The notes under the pieces: model-generated | Told to the model about the DNA's origin: nothing | Databases searched by the model: none | What the model saw: the letters and a program-made list of their open reading frames with translations, nothing else | Assembly (NCBI GenBank): GCA_964518645.1 | Contig: CAZFGL010000024.1 | Coordinates: 1-21,812 of the forward strand | Source of the DNA: HGM13006 sp964518645 | GTDB lineage: Bacteria; Bacillota; Clostridia; Oscillospirales; Oscillospiraceae | Length of the DNA stretch: 21,812 nucleotides | Direction of reading: 5' to 3' | Part shown: one piece after another, positions 6,105-14,020 of the stretch | How positions within the stretch are numbered: the stretch's first letter is position 1 | How the letters are laid out: each line of letters opens with the position of its first letter | Translations under genes and position numbers: made by a program

Positions 6105-8000
6105 TTAAAATGCTTCAGTTTCCAGAACGGTCTCCCCGATGGTGACCGTATAAGTTTCACCCTTTACAAGGCGGGGACAGATGCAAATCAGCAGTGCATA
6201 ATCATTGACCGGGGTGATGCTGATGATCTCGTTCCCCTCACTGTCGGAGACGATCAGTGTGGATTCCGCAGCCTGATTTCCGGTGCGCAGAAAGAGCTGA
6301 CCGTGCTCAGATTCTCCAAAATACTGGGCCATCATGGTGGAGCCGGTGCCGATGAACACGGCGTCACCGCTGATGGTGGCAGTGTTGTCGTAATCCAGAA
6401 TGGAGGTGTCACCCCAGGTGGGGCCATTGATGATGATGGTGCCCCCGGTGATCTCAATGGTGCCGTTGGCGTCAATGTTATCCCCTGAGGCATTGATGGT
6501 GATGATGCCACCGGTGATCAAAAGACTGGCGTTGCCACCCATCATGCCAGGGCCACCGGGAGGACCTCCAAATCCACCGCCGGGGCCTCCCCCGGGAAAG
6601 CCGTCGCTGAGAGTTATCAGCACGGCGGTATCGGCTGTGGCAGTTGTAAATTCAAGGGTGGGCTCACTGCTGAGCCCATCGCCGAAAAAGTCCTCCATAC
6701 TGCCGCCGGCGGCATTGATGCCGTCATCGGTAGAAACCAGAGAAATCTGGCCTCCGGAGATGGTAATATTCAATCCTTCCAGCCCTTCATAGCTGGTGGA
6801 GACACCGATCACGCCGTCCTCCACGTTCAGATCCTCGTCTGCGTGTACACCGTCGTCACCGGAGGCAATGTCAAAGGTGCCACCGGTAATGGTTACAGAG
6901 GCGTTGGAGTGGATGCCGTCATCCTCTGCATCGATGGTAAAGGTGCCGCCGGAGATGGTCACATTGCCTGCGGCCTTGATGCCCTTGGTGCTGGTGGACT
7001 CTTCTTCTGTGGTCTCACCGGAGCTGCCGGGAGGGCCGAAGGGGAAGCCACCGCCCTGATGTGCAGGAGCATTGGCGCTGCCTACACCGGAGACGATTTC
7101 AAAGGCGCCGTCCAGTATTTCCACATAGCTCTCGCCACTGATGCCGTCGCCGGTGGCGGTGATCTGGAAGAGACCGCCCTTGATAAAGACAAAGCCCAGG
7201 GTGGGATCGTCGTTGTTCTTGGCGTGAATGCCGTCCTTGCCGGCCGTCAGCGCAAAGGTGCCCTCTGCAATGCAGATGTCATCATTGGCCGACAGAGCAT
7301 GGGATGCGGCGGTGATGGTATAGTTGCCGCCGGTGATGGCCAGAGAATCCTTTGCCTCAATGCCGTGCCCACCCGGTGCGGTAATGGTCAGCTTGCCGGA
7401 GCCGTTGAGGGTCAGATCATCCTTTGCGAAAATGGCGGCATCGATGTTGTTGTCGTCAATGGGGGTGTAGCTTTCACCGCAGGAGAGGGTGTTTTCCGAA
7501 CCCTCGGGCAGGGTGATGAACACCTTGTCGGCCTTGCGCACATAGATGGGGGCGGAGGTCTCACTGTGAATGTCTGCACCGTCCAGCACCAGCTGTACCT
7601 TGTCATTTTTGGTTACGTCCACAATGACCATGCCGTCATCCAGCGTGCCGGAGAGAACATAGGTACCCTCTGCCTGAATGGTGACGGTGCTGCCGGAGAT
7701 GGCAACTGCATCAGAGTCGCAGGAGGCCGTATCACCGCTGAGGGTGATGGAGATGCTTTCCGCCTGATCATAGCTGCTGCGGAAATCCCGCTGGGAGAAC
7801 ATGCCGGAGGTATCCTCCACATATTCCTCTTCCGGTACAGATGCTGTAGTGGCCTCGGGAGACTCCTGCTGGGAGCCGGTTTCCGGGGCGGATGCTTCCT
7901 GACCTGCAACGCTGACAGCTTCCGGGACAGAGGCTTCGGCGCCGCAGCCGGAGAACAACACTGCCAGACACAGCAGCAGGGGAATCAGTGCTTTTTTCAT
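6105..8000 (-). CDS. Cthe_2159-type carbohydrate-binding beta-helix lipoprotein
   Basis: A 631-residue secreted lipoprotein. Residues 1-19 form a signal peptide ending in FSGC with lipidation Cys19, followed by a Ser/Glu/Pro-rich tether to about residue 65. The rest is a right-handed beta-helix with many short rungs carrying acidic turns such as GDDGIHS, GDDGVHA, DDGINA and DNIDANG, spaced by TITGGTF-like strands. This is the pattern of the DUF4353/Cthe_2159 family, which binds calcium and acidic or cellulosic polysaccharide. Two Gly/Pro-rich loops (GGFPFGPPGSSGE and FPGGGPGGGFGGPPGGPG) interrupt the helix. AAAGGA is 8 bases before the ATG. It is the last gene of an operon with DUF4956 and VTC genes, 15 bases after the former. 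Confidence 0.9.
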   Translation of the reverse strand: MKKALIPLLLCLAVLFSGCGAEASVPEAVSVAGQEASAPETGSQQESPEATTASVPEEEYVEDTSGMFSQRDFRSSYDQAESISITLSGDTASCDSDAVAISGSTVTIQAEGTYVLSGTLDDGMVIVDVTKNDKVQLVLDGADIHSETSAPIYVRKADKVFITLPEGSENTLSCGESYTPIDDNNIDAAIFAKDDLTLNGSGKLTITAPGGHGIEAKDSLAITGGNYTITAASHALSANDDICIAEGTFALTAGKDGIHAKNNDDPTLGFVFIKGGLFQITATGDGISGESYVEILDGAFEIVSGVGSANAPAHQGGGFPFGPPGSSGETTEEESTSTKGIKAAGNVTISGGTFTIDAEDDGIHSNASVTITGGTFDIASGDDGVHADEDLNVEDGVIGVSTSYEGLEGLNITISGGQISLVSTDDGINAAGGSMEDFFGDGLSSEPTLEFTTATADTAVLITLSDGFPGGGPGGGFGGPPGGPGMMGGNASLLITGGIITINASGDNIDANGTIEITGGTIIINGPTWGDTSILDYDNTATISGDAVFIGTGSTMMAQYFGESEHGQLFLRTGNQAAESTLIVSDSEGNEIISITPVNDYALLICICPRLVKGETYTVTIGETVLETEAF

Positions 8001-8015
8001 AGAGAAAATCCTTTC

Positions 8016-8711
8016 TTACAGCTCGTTGACTGTGGTTTCCTGTCTGGAGACAGTGATCTCCAGATTGCCGTTCCGGCAGCGCAGCTGATCGATCATTTCC
8101 TTTTCGCTGGCATCTGCCTTCATGGTCAGATCGTAGGTGAGCCGGAACAGGCTGCCCATGTTGGTGGTTTTTACCCGAACCAGTTCCCAGCCACTGGTGT
8201 ACTGATCCAGAATGTCTTCAAATACCCCGGTGTAGTCCAGATCCTCGGGGATCGTGATGTTCAGAGTTTTGTAGAGAGTGGCGTTTTTACGCACACCCAG
8301 ATTCAGGGCCGTGAGGATCACGGTAAGCAGACACATGATTACAGTGAACAGCAGTGCATAGCCCAGATACCCCATGCCGGTGATCAGACCTGCGCCCATG
8401 GCAAGGAACAGCATGGTGATCTCCTTGGCGGTGCCGGGGACGGAACGGAACCGTACCAGACTGAACGCACCTGCCACGGCAACGCCGGTGCCCACGTTTC
8501 CATTGACCAGCATGATTACCACGCATACCACTGTGGGCAGCAGGATCATGGTCATGACGAAGCTTTTGGTGTAACGGGAACGGAATGTATAGCTGGCAGC
8601 CAGAATCAGACCAACGACCAGTGCACAGCCGATGCACAGAAGAAAATCACCCGGATGAATGATGGTTGCTGTTTGTGCGTCAAACAGTCCCCGGAAAAAT
8701 GAGTCAAACAT
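8016..8711 (-). CDS. DUF4956 integral membrane protein
   Basis: A 231-residue protein with about four membrane segments in its first 140 residues and a cytoplasmic C-terminal domain rich in mixed helix/strand. The conserved DUF4956 core GAFSLVRFRSVPGTAKEI follows the second or third segment. I place the start at ATG 8711: GGAGAAGG lies about 9 bases upstream and the ATG sits inside the VTC gene (ATGTTTGA overlaps its stop), a classic translational coupling. An ATG 18 bases further up has no ribosome binding site. The family is repeatedly found beside VTC-domain and CotH genes; its molecular function is not established. A membrane partner for the VTC enzyme is a reasonable inference. Confidence 0.9.
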   Translation of the reverse strand: MFDSFFRGLFDAQTATIIHPGDFLLCIGCALVVGLILAASYTFRSRYTKSFVMTMILLPTVVCVVIMLVNGNVGTGVAVAGAFSLVRFRSVPGTAKEITMLFLAMGAGLITGMGYLGYALLFTVIMCLLTVILTALNLGVRKNATLYKTLNITIPEDLDYTGVFEDILDQYTSGWELVRVKTTNMGSLFRLTYDLTMKADASEKEMIDQLRCRNGNLEITVSRQETTVNEL

Positions 8712-9420
8712 ATGTACCTTCTCCTTCATGTTGATAGATTACTCTTTGATATGCGGTGCCGTATTTGGAAAATGAAGCTTTGTAGATATGGTTTTCGGAC
8801 AGGGCATGAACCATCCACAGGGGCATGCCACCGGAGCATTTGATTTCCATGAGCACCTGATCCTCCTGAAGCAGGGGGGTTCCCCATATGGGTGCTTCCA
8901 GAGAGATGGACTCCTGACGGCAGAGAATGTTGTCGTCAAAGGTGACCCGGAAATCGTCTCCGGCCTTAGAGAAAAAGGCCTCCCGCTCATAGGTCAGGAA
9001 AACCACCGGACGGAGCGTTTCGTAATACCGCAGGAAATAATCAATTTCCCGGGAGATCTGGGTGGCGTGATCCAGACTGTGCTCCCCGGAGATCCATGCA
9101 AGGGCCTCGTCCTCAGAAAGGGGAATGCGCCGCTTGTAGACCACGTCCTGATATTTCTTTTTCAGCTCCACGAAAACGGTGCTGTGGGGGGTGGCCTGCT
9201 TGTAGCTGCGGATCCGGAGCTTTTCCTTATAAGCGGGTTTTTCGATGGAATGGCGGATCAGCCGGTAGGAGTCCGTATCATAATATATGTTCCGGATGGT
9301 GCTTCGGCCGTATTCGTCCAAAGCCATATAGGGCTCCATGGCAGCAAGAAGCCGTTCCTTCTGAGATTTGGTAATGAGATATTTGGTCTCATAACGTTCA
9401 AAGACGTTCTGATAAGCCAT
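8704..9420 (-). CDS. VTC-domain polyphosphate polymerase-like protein
   Basis: A 238-residue protein that consists of the VTC catalytic tunnel domain. Basic residues lining the yeast Vtc4 tunnel have clear counterparts: K13 in ERYETKY, R69 and R71 in KLRIRSY, K87-K89 and K96/R97 in FVELKKKY...VVYKRR, the later EREAF and RVTFDD strands, the metal-binding Glu in VLMEIK, and Lys in FSKYG. Yeast Vtc4 makes polyphosphate from ATP; bacterial single-domain versions are mostly untested. The start is ATG 9420 (MAYQNVFERYETKYL) with AAAGGGGG about 9 bases upstream; the in-frame ATG at 9462 has none. It is the first gene of the operon with DUF4956 and the beta-helix lipoprotein. No SPX domain is present. 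Confidence 0.9.
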   Translation of the reverse strand: MAYQNVFERYETKYLITKSQKERLLAAMEPYMALDEYGRSTIRNIYYDTDSYRLIRHSIEKPAYKEKLRIRSYKQATPHSTVFVELKKKYQDVVYKRRIPLSEDEALAWISGEHSLDHATQISREIDYFLRYYETLRPVVFLTYEREAFFSKAGDDFRVTFDDNILCRQESISLEAPIWGTPLLQEDQVLMEIKCSGGMPLWMVHALSENHIYKASFSKYGTAYQRVIYQHEGEGTYV

Positions 9421-9569
9421 TAAATTACGCCCCCTTTCGGGCTGTGAATCCTCATGAACCATGTTACAGTATTACGGTGAAAAAAACAATGAGTTGTTGT
9501 GAAAAAATTCGAAATTTTTTATGGTTTCCTGTAGAAACCGAGGTTTTTGTGCATAAAATGTTGCGAGAG

Positions 9570-9604
9570 AACACAAATGGGGGCTGCTGGAAACAGCAGC
9601 CCCC
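9570..9604 (-). terminator. Intrinsic terminator of the solute-binding protein gene
   Basis: An 11-bp perfect stem (9579-9589 with 9594-9604) with a four-base loop is followed on the minus strand by ATTTGTGTTCT. It separates the solute-binding protein gene from the VTC operon. The gap 9421-9578 also has an AT-rich dyad at 9502-9519 that may lie upstream of the VTC promoter; no clear -10/-35 pair was found there. Confidence 0.8.
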
Positions 9605-9627
9605 GGCGCCGGATTTGTGAAGAAGTG

Positions 9628-11328
9628 TCAGGTGCCGAGATACCGGTCATAAGCGGCCTGATAAATCTCGATGCACTGGTCAATGCCCATGTTTTTCAGG
9701 GTTTCTGCAAACTGGTCGAACTGGTCAAGGCTCTGGTCGCCTACGACAAACTTGACAATGTTCTCGTCCAGATATGTGTCAATATCCGAATACAGGGCAT
9801 AATACTGTTCGGACTCATCCACGCTCAGGTTGACACCAGTCTTTGGCATGTTGTAGAGACCGTCGTTGGAGTTGTTCCAGATGTCGATGGCATCCAGCTG
9901 GTCGGAGATGTAATCGGCCCGGACACGATCCTCGTCAATGACGAAGGGAGCGGGGGTCATCCGGTCACATACAAAGATGTTCATGGCTGCGCCATAGGAG
10001 TAGTCGGGATTGTTCAGCACCAGATCCGTAAGCTTGGGGGTGCCGTCCACATAGGTAAAGGTCTCGCCTTCCACACCGTAGTTGGCAAGGAGGGTGCCCT
10101 CTTCGCTGTATACATAGTCGATATACCGGCAGATGGTCTCCGGATCCTGACACTGTGCGGTGATAGACCACATGTGGCTGTCGAAGAGGCTGCCTGCCTC
10201 ACCGATGTGTGCCTGCTCGCCGTCCTTTGTGACGGTGGTCAGGCCGGTGATGCGCATGTTGGGGTCGGCAGCGGAGGAGATCATGTTGGGAATGGACTGG
10301 GCTGCGGTGCCGAACCAGACACCACAGGTGCCGTTGAGCACGGGGGAGGTGTCCACAAGGCTTTCGTACTGATTGGTCAGGAACAGATCGTCGATCAGAC
10401 CCTCGGAGTACCAGCGGTTCATCATGGTGAGGTACTCCTTGAATTCCGGCTGCACTGCGCCGTAGCGGACTTCACCGTCAACCTGATAGAAGCCGGCGGA
10501 GATGTTGTAGCCACTGATAAGCTCAGACTGGACACCGGTGGAAACGGCGATGGCAAGGGGGGCAGTTGCACCCTTCTCGTCCCGGAAGGCCAGCAGGGTA
10601 TTATACAGCCCGTCAAAGGTCTTGGGGTTCTCCAGACCGAGATCCTCCAGCCAGTCGGCACGGATCATACCGCCGGAGGAAATGTCGCTGGGGGCAGCGT
10701 AAAGCTTGGGGAAGGCGCCGATGGCACCGTTGTCGGATTTCAGCTGACGGGGCAGCTCGGGATATTTTTCAAACCAGTCGGTGAGATTGGGCATGTTTTC
10801 GGGGATCAGGGGCGCAAGGTCGATCAGAAATTCCTCTTCAATGGCCTGGTCTACGGTGCCATTGTAGTTATCCACGGCCTTTACCACCACATCGGTGTAT
10901 TCGCCGCCGGCCAGCATCAGCTGGAACTGTTCGGCCTCTGCCATAAAGGAGACCATCTTAGCTTCCCAGCCAACATTGGTGATCTTCTGGAGTTCCCGGA
11001 AGATGACGAACTCATCCATGTTGTAGACCACCTCGGTCAGGTCCGGCGCAGTGCCGAGCCAGATGGTATAGGCTTGCAGCTCATCAAAAAGGGGATACTC
11101 GATGACAATGTCAGACTCCTCTGCCAGGGATGCCTCCTGAACGGAAGCGGCCTCCTGTACAGAGGGCTCCTCAGCCGGGGGCGCTTCCTGAACAGGAGCC
11201 TCCGGAACGGACACTGCTTCAGAACCGGCGGAAGTGGTCTGGGACCCGGTGTCGCCGCCGCAGGCGACCAGTGCCAGTACCAGAACCATGGAAAGAAGCA
11301 GGGCAAGAATACGGGTTGACTGTTTCAT
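9628..11328 (-). CDS. ABC-type extracellular solute-binding lipoprotein
   Basis: A 566-residue lipoprotein. Residues 1-23 form a signal peptide ending in LVAC with lipidation Cys23, followed by a low-complexity tether (to about 70) of repeated VQEA/VPEA/EES units. The mature part is a family-1 binding protein of the LipO/YtcQ oligosaccharide type, with IRADWLEDLGLENPKTFDGL (a typical hinge region) and a C-terminal lobe. Such proteins deliver sugars or oligosaccharides to an ABC permease. No permease gene lies next to it in this window. The ATG at 11328 has GAGGGAGG 7 bases upstream; the frame extends upstream without a better start. An extended -10-like TGTTAAGAT lies upstream but with no good -35. 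Confidence 0.87.
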   Translation of the reverse strand: MKQSTRILALLLSMVLVLALVACGGDTGSQTTSAGSEAVSVPEAPVQEAPPAEEPSVQEAASVQEASLAEESDIVIEYPLFDELQAYTIWLGTAPDLTEVVYNMDEFVIFRELQKITNVGWEAKMVSFMAEAEQFQLMLAGGEYTDVVVKAVDNYNGTVDQAIEEEFLIDLAPLIPENMPNLTDWFEKYPELPRQLKSDNGAIGAFPKLYAAPSDISSGGMIRADWLEDLGLENPKTFDGLYNTLLAFRDEKGATAPLAIAVSTGVQSELISGYNISAGFYQVDGEVRYGAVQPEFKEYLTMMNRWYSEGLIDDLFLTNQYESLVDTSPVLNGTCGVWFGTAAQSIPNMISSAADPNMRITGLTTVTKDGEQAHIGEAGSLFDSHMWSITAQCQDPETICRYIDYVYSEEGTLLANYGVEGETFTYVDGTPKLTDLVLNNPDYSYGAAMNIFVCDRMTPAPFVIDEDRVRADYISDQLDAIDIWNNSNDGLYNMPKTGVNLSVDESEQYYALYSDIDTYLDENIVKFVVGDQSLDQFDQFAETLKNMGIDQCIEIYQAAYDRYLGT

Positions 11329-11444
11329 TTTATAACCTCCCTCAATATTGGATAATCCCATCTTAACACGGAACGAAAAGGAGAAAAAGTAACAAAAGTT
11401 AAGGTGCAATATCAATTGTTGAGAAGATGAAATGAATGTGGCCC

Positions 11445-11489
11445 CAGAGAAAAGAAGTGCCGCCCGGGAAGCAATGCTCCGGACGGCAC
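11445..11489 (-). terminator. Intrinsic terminator of the CNNM/CBS gene pair
   Basis: An 11-bp stem (11457-11467 with 11479-11489, one G-U pair) is followed on the minus strand by TTCTTTTCTCT. It lies 32 bases after the stop of the gene ending at 11521. Confidence 0.7.
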
Positions 11490-11520
11490 GTTGTGATTCA
11501 TATGTATTTGGAATGGGTTA

Positions 11521-12786
11521 TCAGTCAGTTTCCTGTTCCAGCCTGTGTTCCAGAATCAGCATTCTTGTGATCCGGTGGTTTTCGTCCACATGCTTCACAA
11601 GGATGGTGAACTGCCGGAAATCAAAGGAGTCAAAGACCTGAGGCATGGTGCCGATGTTCTCGGTGGCCCAGCCACCCACAGTGGCGCAGTCGGTGACGAT
11701 CTCCTCATCGTCCACATCCAGTTTGCTGAAGAATTCGCTCAGGTTCATGTCTCCGGAGCACTCACAGCGCTGGGGACCAAGCTCCTGCCAGTCGTTGATG
11801 ATGTCATCATTTTCGTCCCAGATCTCACCGACCAGCTCTTCCAGAACATCCTCCATGGTGACGATGCCCATGATACCGCCGTACTCGTCCGCCACAATGA
11901 CCATATGGGTCTGATGGATGCGGAACTGATTCATAATATCGTGGAGACGCATGGTCTTGGGAATGTAGCAGGGTTCCAGCAGCAGATCCTGAAGGGTGAC
12001 GGATTCGTTGGCGGCCAGTTCCTTCAGCAGATGCTTTACATAGAGAATGCCTACCACATGGTCGATGGTGCGTTCATACACCGGGAAGCGGGAGAACTGG
12101 GTCTCCTGAATCACGGAGAGAATGTGTTCCATGCTGTCACCGATCTCAAATCCCACCACGTCGATCCGGGGGGTGAGAATGTCGGCAGCGTCCAGATCCG
12201 TGAACTCCAGCGCAGACTGAAGCAGCTCTGTTTCGCTTTCGTCGATCACGCCTTCATCCTCGGCGGTGTCCAGCAGATTTTCAAATTCCTCCTCGGTGAT
12301 GGTGACCTCCTGCTCCTTTTTCCGCCACAGGCGGCTGAAAAGATTTACAATGCAGGAAGTGAGAAATACCACCGGGAAGAAGAGAATCATGAGCACCAGC
12401 AGGGGATAGGCCGCCAGCTGGGAAAAACGGTCGCTGCACCGCCGGGCGATCATCTTGGGGGTGATCTCACCGATGATGAGGATCAGAATGGTCATGATCA
12501 CCGTCACAATACTGGAAGCGGCGTCCTCTGTCAGAGAAAGGGTAGCGGCGACCCGGACGGCGATCACCGTGGCCAGGGAGGTTGCGGCGATGTTCACCAG
12601 ATTGTTGCCCACCAGCACGGTGGAAAGGGCGTATTCATATCGGCTGTGGATGAAGGCCACCAGCTTTTGGGTGCGGGTGGGATTGTCGGTTTTCAGCCGG
12701 AGCTTGTTCAAAGAGGTATAAGCGATCTCCGTGCCGGAGAAGAATGCGGATGCAAGCAGCAACAGCGCAATCAGAATATATTCCAT
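11521..12786 (-). CDS. CNNM/HlyC-CorC family membrane protein, full length
   Basis: A 421-residue protein with the complete family layout: an N-terminal CNNM membrane domain (residues 1-190, with ASAFFSGTEIAYTSLNKLRL and IGEITPKMIARR), a CBS pair (about 205-325, including DILTPRIDVVGFE and YGGIMGIVTMEDVLEELVGE) and a C-terminal CorC_HlyC domain (about 340-412). Relatives are Mg2+ exporters or transport regulators. The serine-rich first helix and the PKMIA motif are the family's ion-site hallmarks. AAGGAGG lies about 8 bases upstream of the ATG and overlaps the end of the upstream paralogue's stop region (12-base gap), so the two are co-transcribed and perhaps coupled. Confidence 0.9.
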   Translation of the reverse strand: MEYILIALLLLASAFFSGTEIAYTSLNKLRLKTDNPTRTQKLVAFIHSRYEYALSTVLVGNNLVNIAATSLATVIAVRVAATLSLTEDAASSIVTVIMTILILIIGEITPKMIARRCSDRFSQLAAYPLLVLMILFFPVVFLTSCIVNLFSRLWRKKEQEVTITEEEFENLLDTAEDEGVIDESETELLQSALEFTDLDAADILTPRIDVVGFEIGDSMEHILSVIQETQFSRFPVYERTIDHVVGILYVKHLLKELAANESVTLQDLLLEPCYIPKTMRLHDIMNQFRIHQTHMVIVADEYGGIMGIVTMEDVLEELVGEIWDENDDIINDWQELGPQRCECSGDMNLSEFFSKLDVDDEEIVTDCATVGGWATENIGTMPQVFDSFDFRQFTILVKHVDENHRITRMLILEHRLEQETD

Positions 12787-12798
12787 TGTTCTGCCTCC

Positions 12799-13800
12799 TT
12801 ACATAAGCTCCAGGCCTTCGCCTGTGTCGCTTTCGTCCTGAATGTCACCGACCAGCTCCTCCAGCAGGTCCTCCATGGTGAGGATGCCTACCTTGTTGCG
12901 CTGATCGTCCACAAGGAATACCATGTGGAGCTTGTTCAGCCGGAGCTTTTGCAGGAGAACAGAAATCTCGGTTTCCTGATTAAATACATAGGGCTTCATA
13001 AGAAGCTTCCGCAGAGGCACAGCCTTGCCGGAAACATAGCTGCTGAGAAACTGATTCACAGGCAGAATGCCCACAATGTTGTTTTTGCTGCCCTCATAGA
13101 CGGGAATGCGGGAATAGGGCAGAGACTGAATCTGCTCTGCCAGCGTGGCAAGGGGGATGGTGCTGGGGATGGATACCACCTGCTCCATGGGGATCATAAT
13201 ATCCTTTGCGCGCTTATCATGGAACTCCAGTGCGGAGTTTACCAGCGCCTGCTTTTCCGGTTCCAGAACGCCTTCGTCCTCGATGGTCTCGATAATGCTG
13301 ATCAGATCCTCCTCGGTGACAGTCTGGGACTGTGCCGGGGCAAGGAACCGGGAGAGCAGGGCAGATATGCCGGAGAACAGGGCGGAGACGGGGGTCAGAA
13401 TCTTGATGAGCAGGGACATGCTGGGGGAAAACAGCAGGGCGACACCTTCGCTTCTGGCCTTGGCCAGACTTTTCGGCAGCATTTCCGCAAACAGATAAAC
13501 GATCAGGGTGGTGACAATTGTACCGTAAATGACGTGGGCCTCGTCAAATTTCCGCATAACAAGCAGGGCTGACAGGGATGCACAGCTGGCGTGGAAAATG
13601 TTGTTTCCAATCAGAATGGTGGTCAGTGTCTTGTCAAAGCGGTCACAGATCCATAGTGCCTTCTTTGCCCGTTTGCTGCCCTTGTCGGCCATTGTGCGCA
13701 GACGCACCTTGTTAACGGCGGTATACGCTGTTTCGCAGCAGGCAAAATAGGCGGAACATAGTAAAAAGAATAAGTACAATATGCAACTGGCAGGGTCCAC
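12799..13800 (-). CDS. CNNM/HlyC-CorC family membrane protein lacking the C-terminal domain
   Basis: A 333-residue paralogue of the downstream gene. It has the CNNM domain (residues 1-185, with CSAYFACCETAYTAVNKVRL and LFAEMLPKSLAKARSEG) and the CBS pair (residues 195-320, with RNKVGILTMEDLLEELVGDI) but stops right after the second CBS domain at ESDTGEGLELM, so the CorC_HlyC domain of the partner is absent. The start is GTG 13800, with AAGGAG about 11 bases upstream; no ATG is better placed. It has a good promoter and leads an operon with the full-length paralogue. A heterodimer of the two is a possible reason for the truncated form; that is inference. Confidence 0.85.
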   Translation of the reverse strand: MDPASCILYLFFLLCSAYFACCETAYTAVNKVRLRTMADKGSKRAKKALWICDRFDKTLTTILIGNNIFHASCASLSALLVMRKFDEAHVIYGTIVTTLIVYLFAEMLPKSLAKARSEGVALLFSPSMSLLIKILTPVSALFSGISALLSRFLAPAQSQTVTEEDLISIIETIEDEGVLEPEKQALVNSALEFHDKRAKDIMIPMEQVVSIPSTIPLATLAEQIQSLPYSRIPVYEGSKNNIVGILPVNQFLSSYVSGKAVPLRKLLMKPYVFNQETEISVLLQKLRLNKLHMVFLVDDQRNKVGILTMEDLLEELVGDIQDESDTGEGLELM

Positions 13801-13835
13801 GAAAAAACCAACTCCTTATGTGTATAGATATCTAC

Positions 13836-13864
13836 ATTATATTCGCAGACGGTCGTAAATGCAA
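13836..13864 (-). promoter_or_regulatory. Promoter of the CNNM/CBS gene pair
   Basis: On the minus strand: -35 TTGCAT (13859-13864), 17-base spacer, -10 TATAAT (13836-13841), about 35 bases upstream of the GTG start. Confidence 0.75.
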
Positions 13865-13932
13865 GAACTGTCTTGTGGAGAATTATAAATATATGGTTTT
13901 TTGAGAGGAAATGGCTGGATATGTGAATTATC

Positions 13933-13961
13933 TTGAAAAGAAAAAGGGATTGTTGTATAAT
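13933..13961 (+). promoter_or_regulatory. Promoter of the LCP gene
   Basis: -35 TTGAAA (13933-13938), 17-base spacer, -10 TATAAT (13956-13961). It lies 60 bases upstream of the start codon and is a strong housekeeping-type match. Confidence 0.8.
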
Positions 13962-14020
13962 GTAGAACATATAATTTGCAAAGTGTGCCCTTTTGGGGCT
14001 GACGGTTTGGAGGAAAGACT

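Larger units (their letters stand above)
13831..13966. repeat. 11-bp inverted repeat covering both -10 boxes of divergent promoters
   Basis: TCTACATTATA at 13831-13841 is the exact reverse complement of TATAATGTAGA at 13956-13966. Each arm holds the -10 box of one of two divergent promoters. It repeats the design seen at 989-1123, with a similar distance between the boxes. Confidence 0.7.

Noticed and set aside
6843..8702. Long plus-strand open frames opposite the lipoprotein, the solute-binding protein and the CNNM genes (also 9547-11319 and 11545-13572)
   Set aside because: Same reason: antisense shadows of genes with family matches, lacking start signals.
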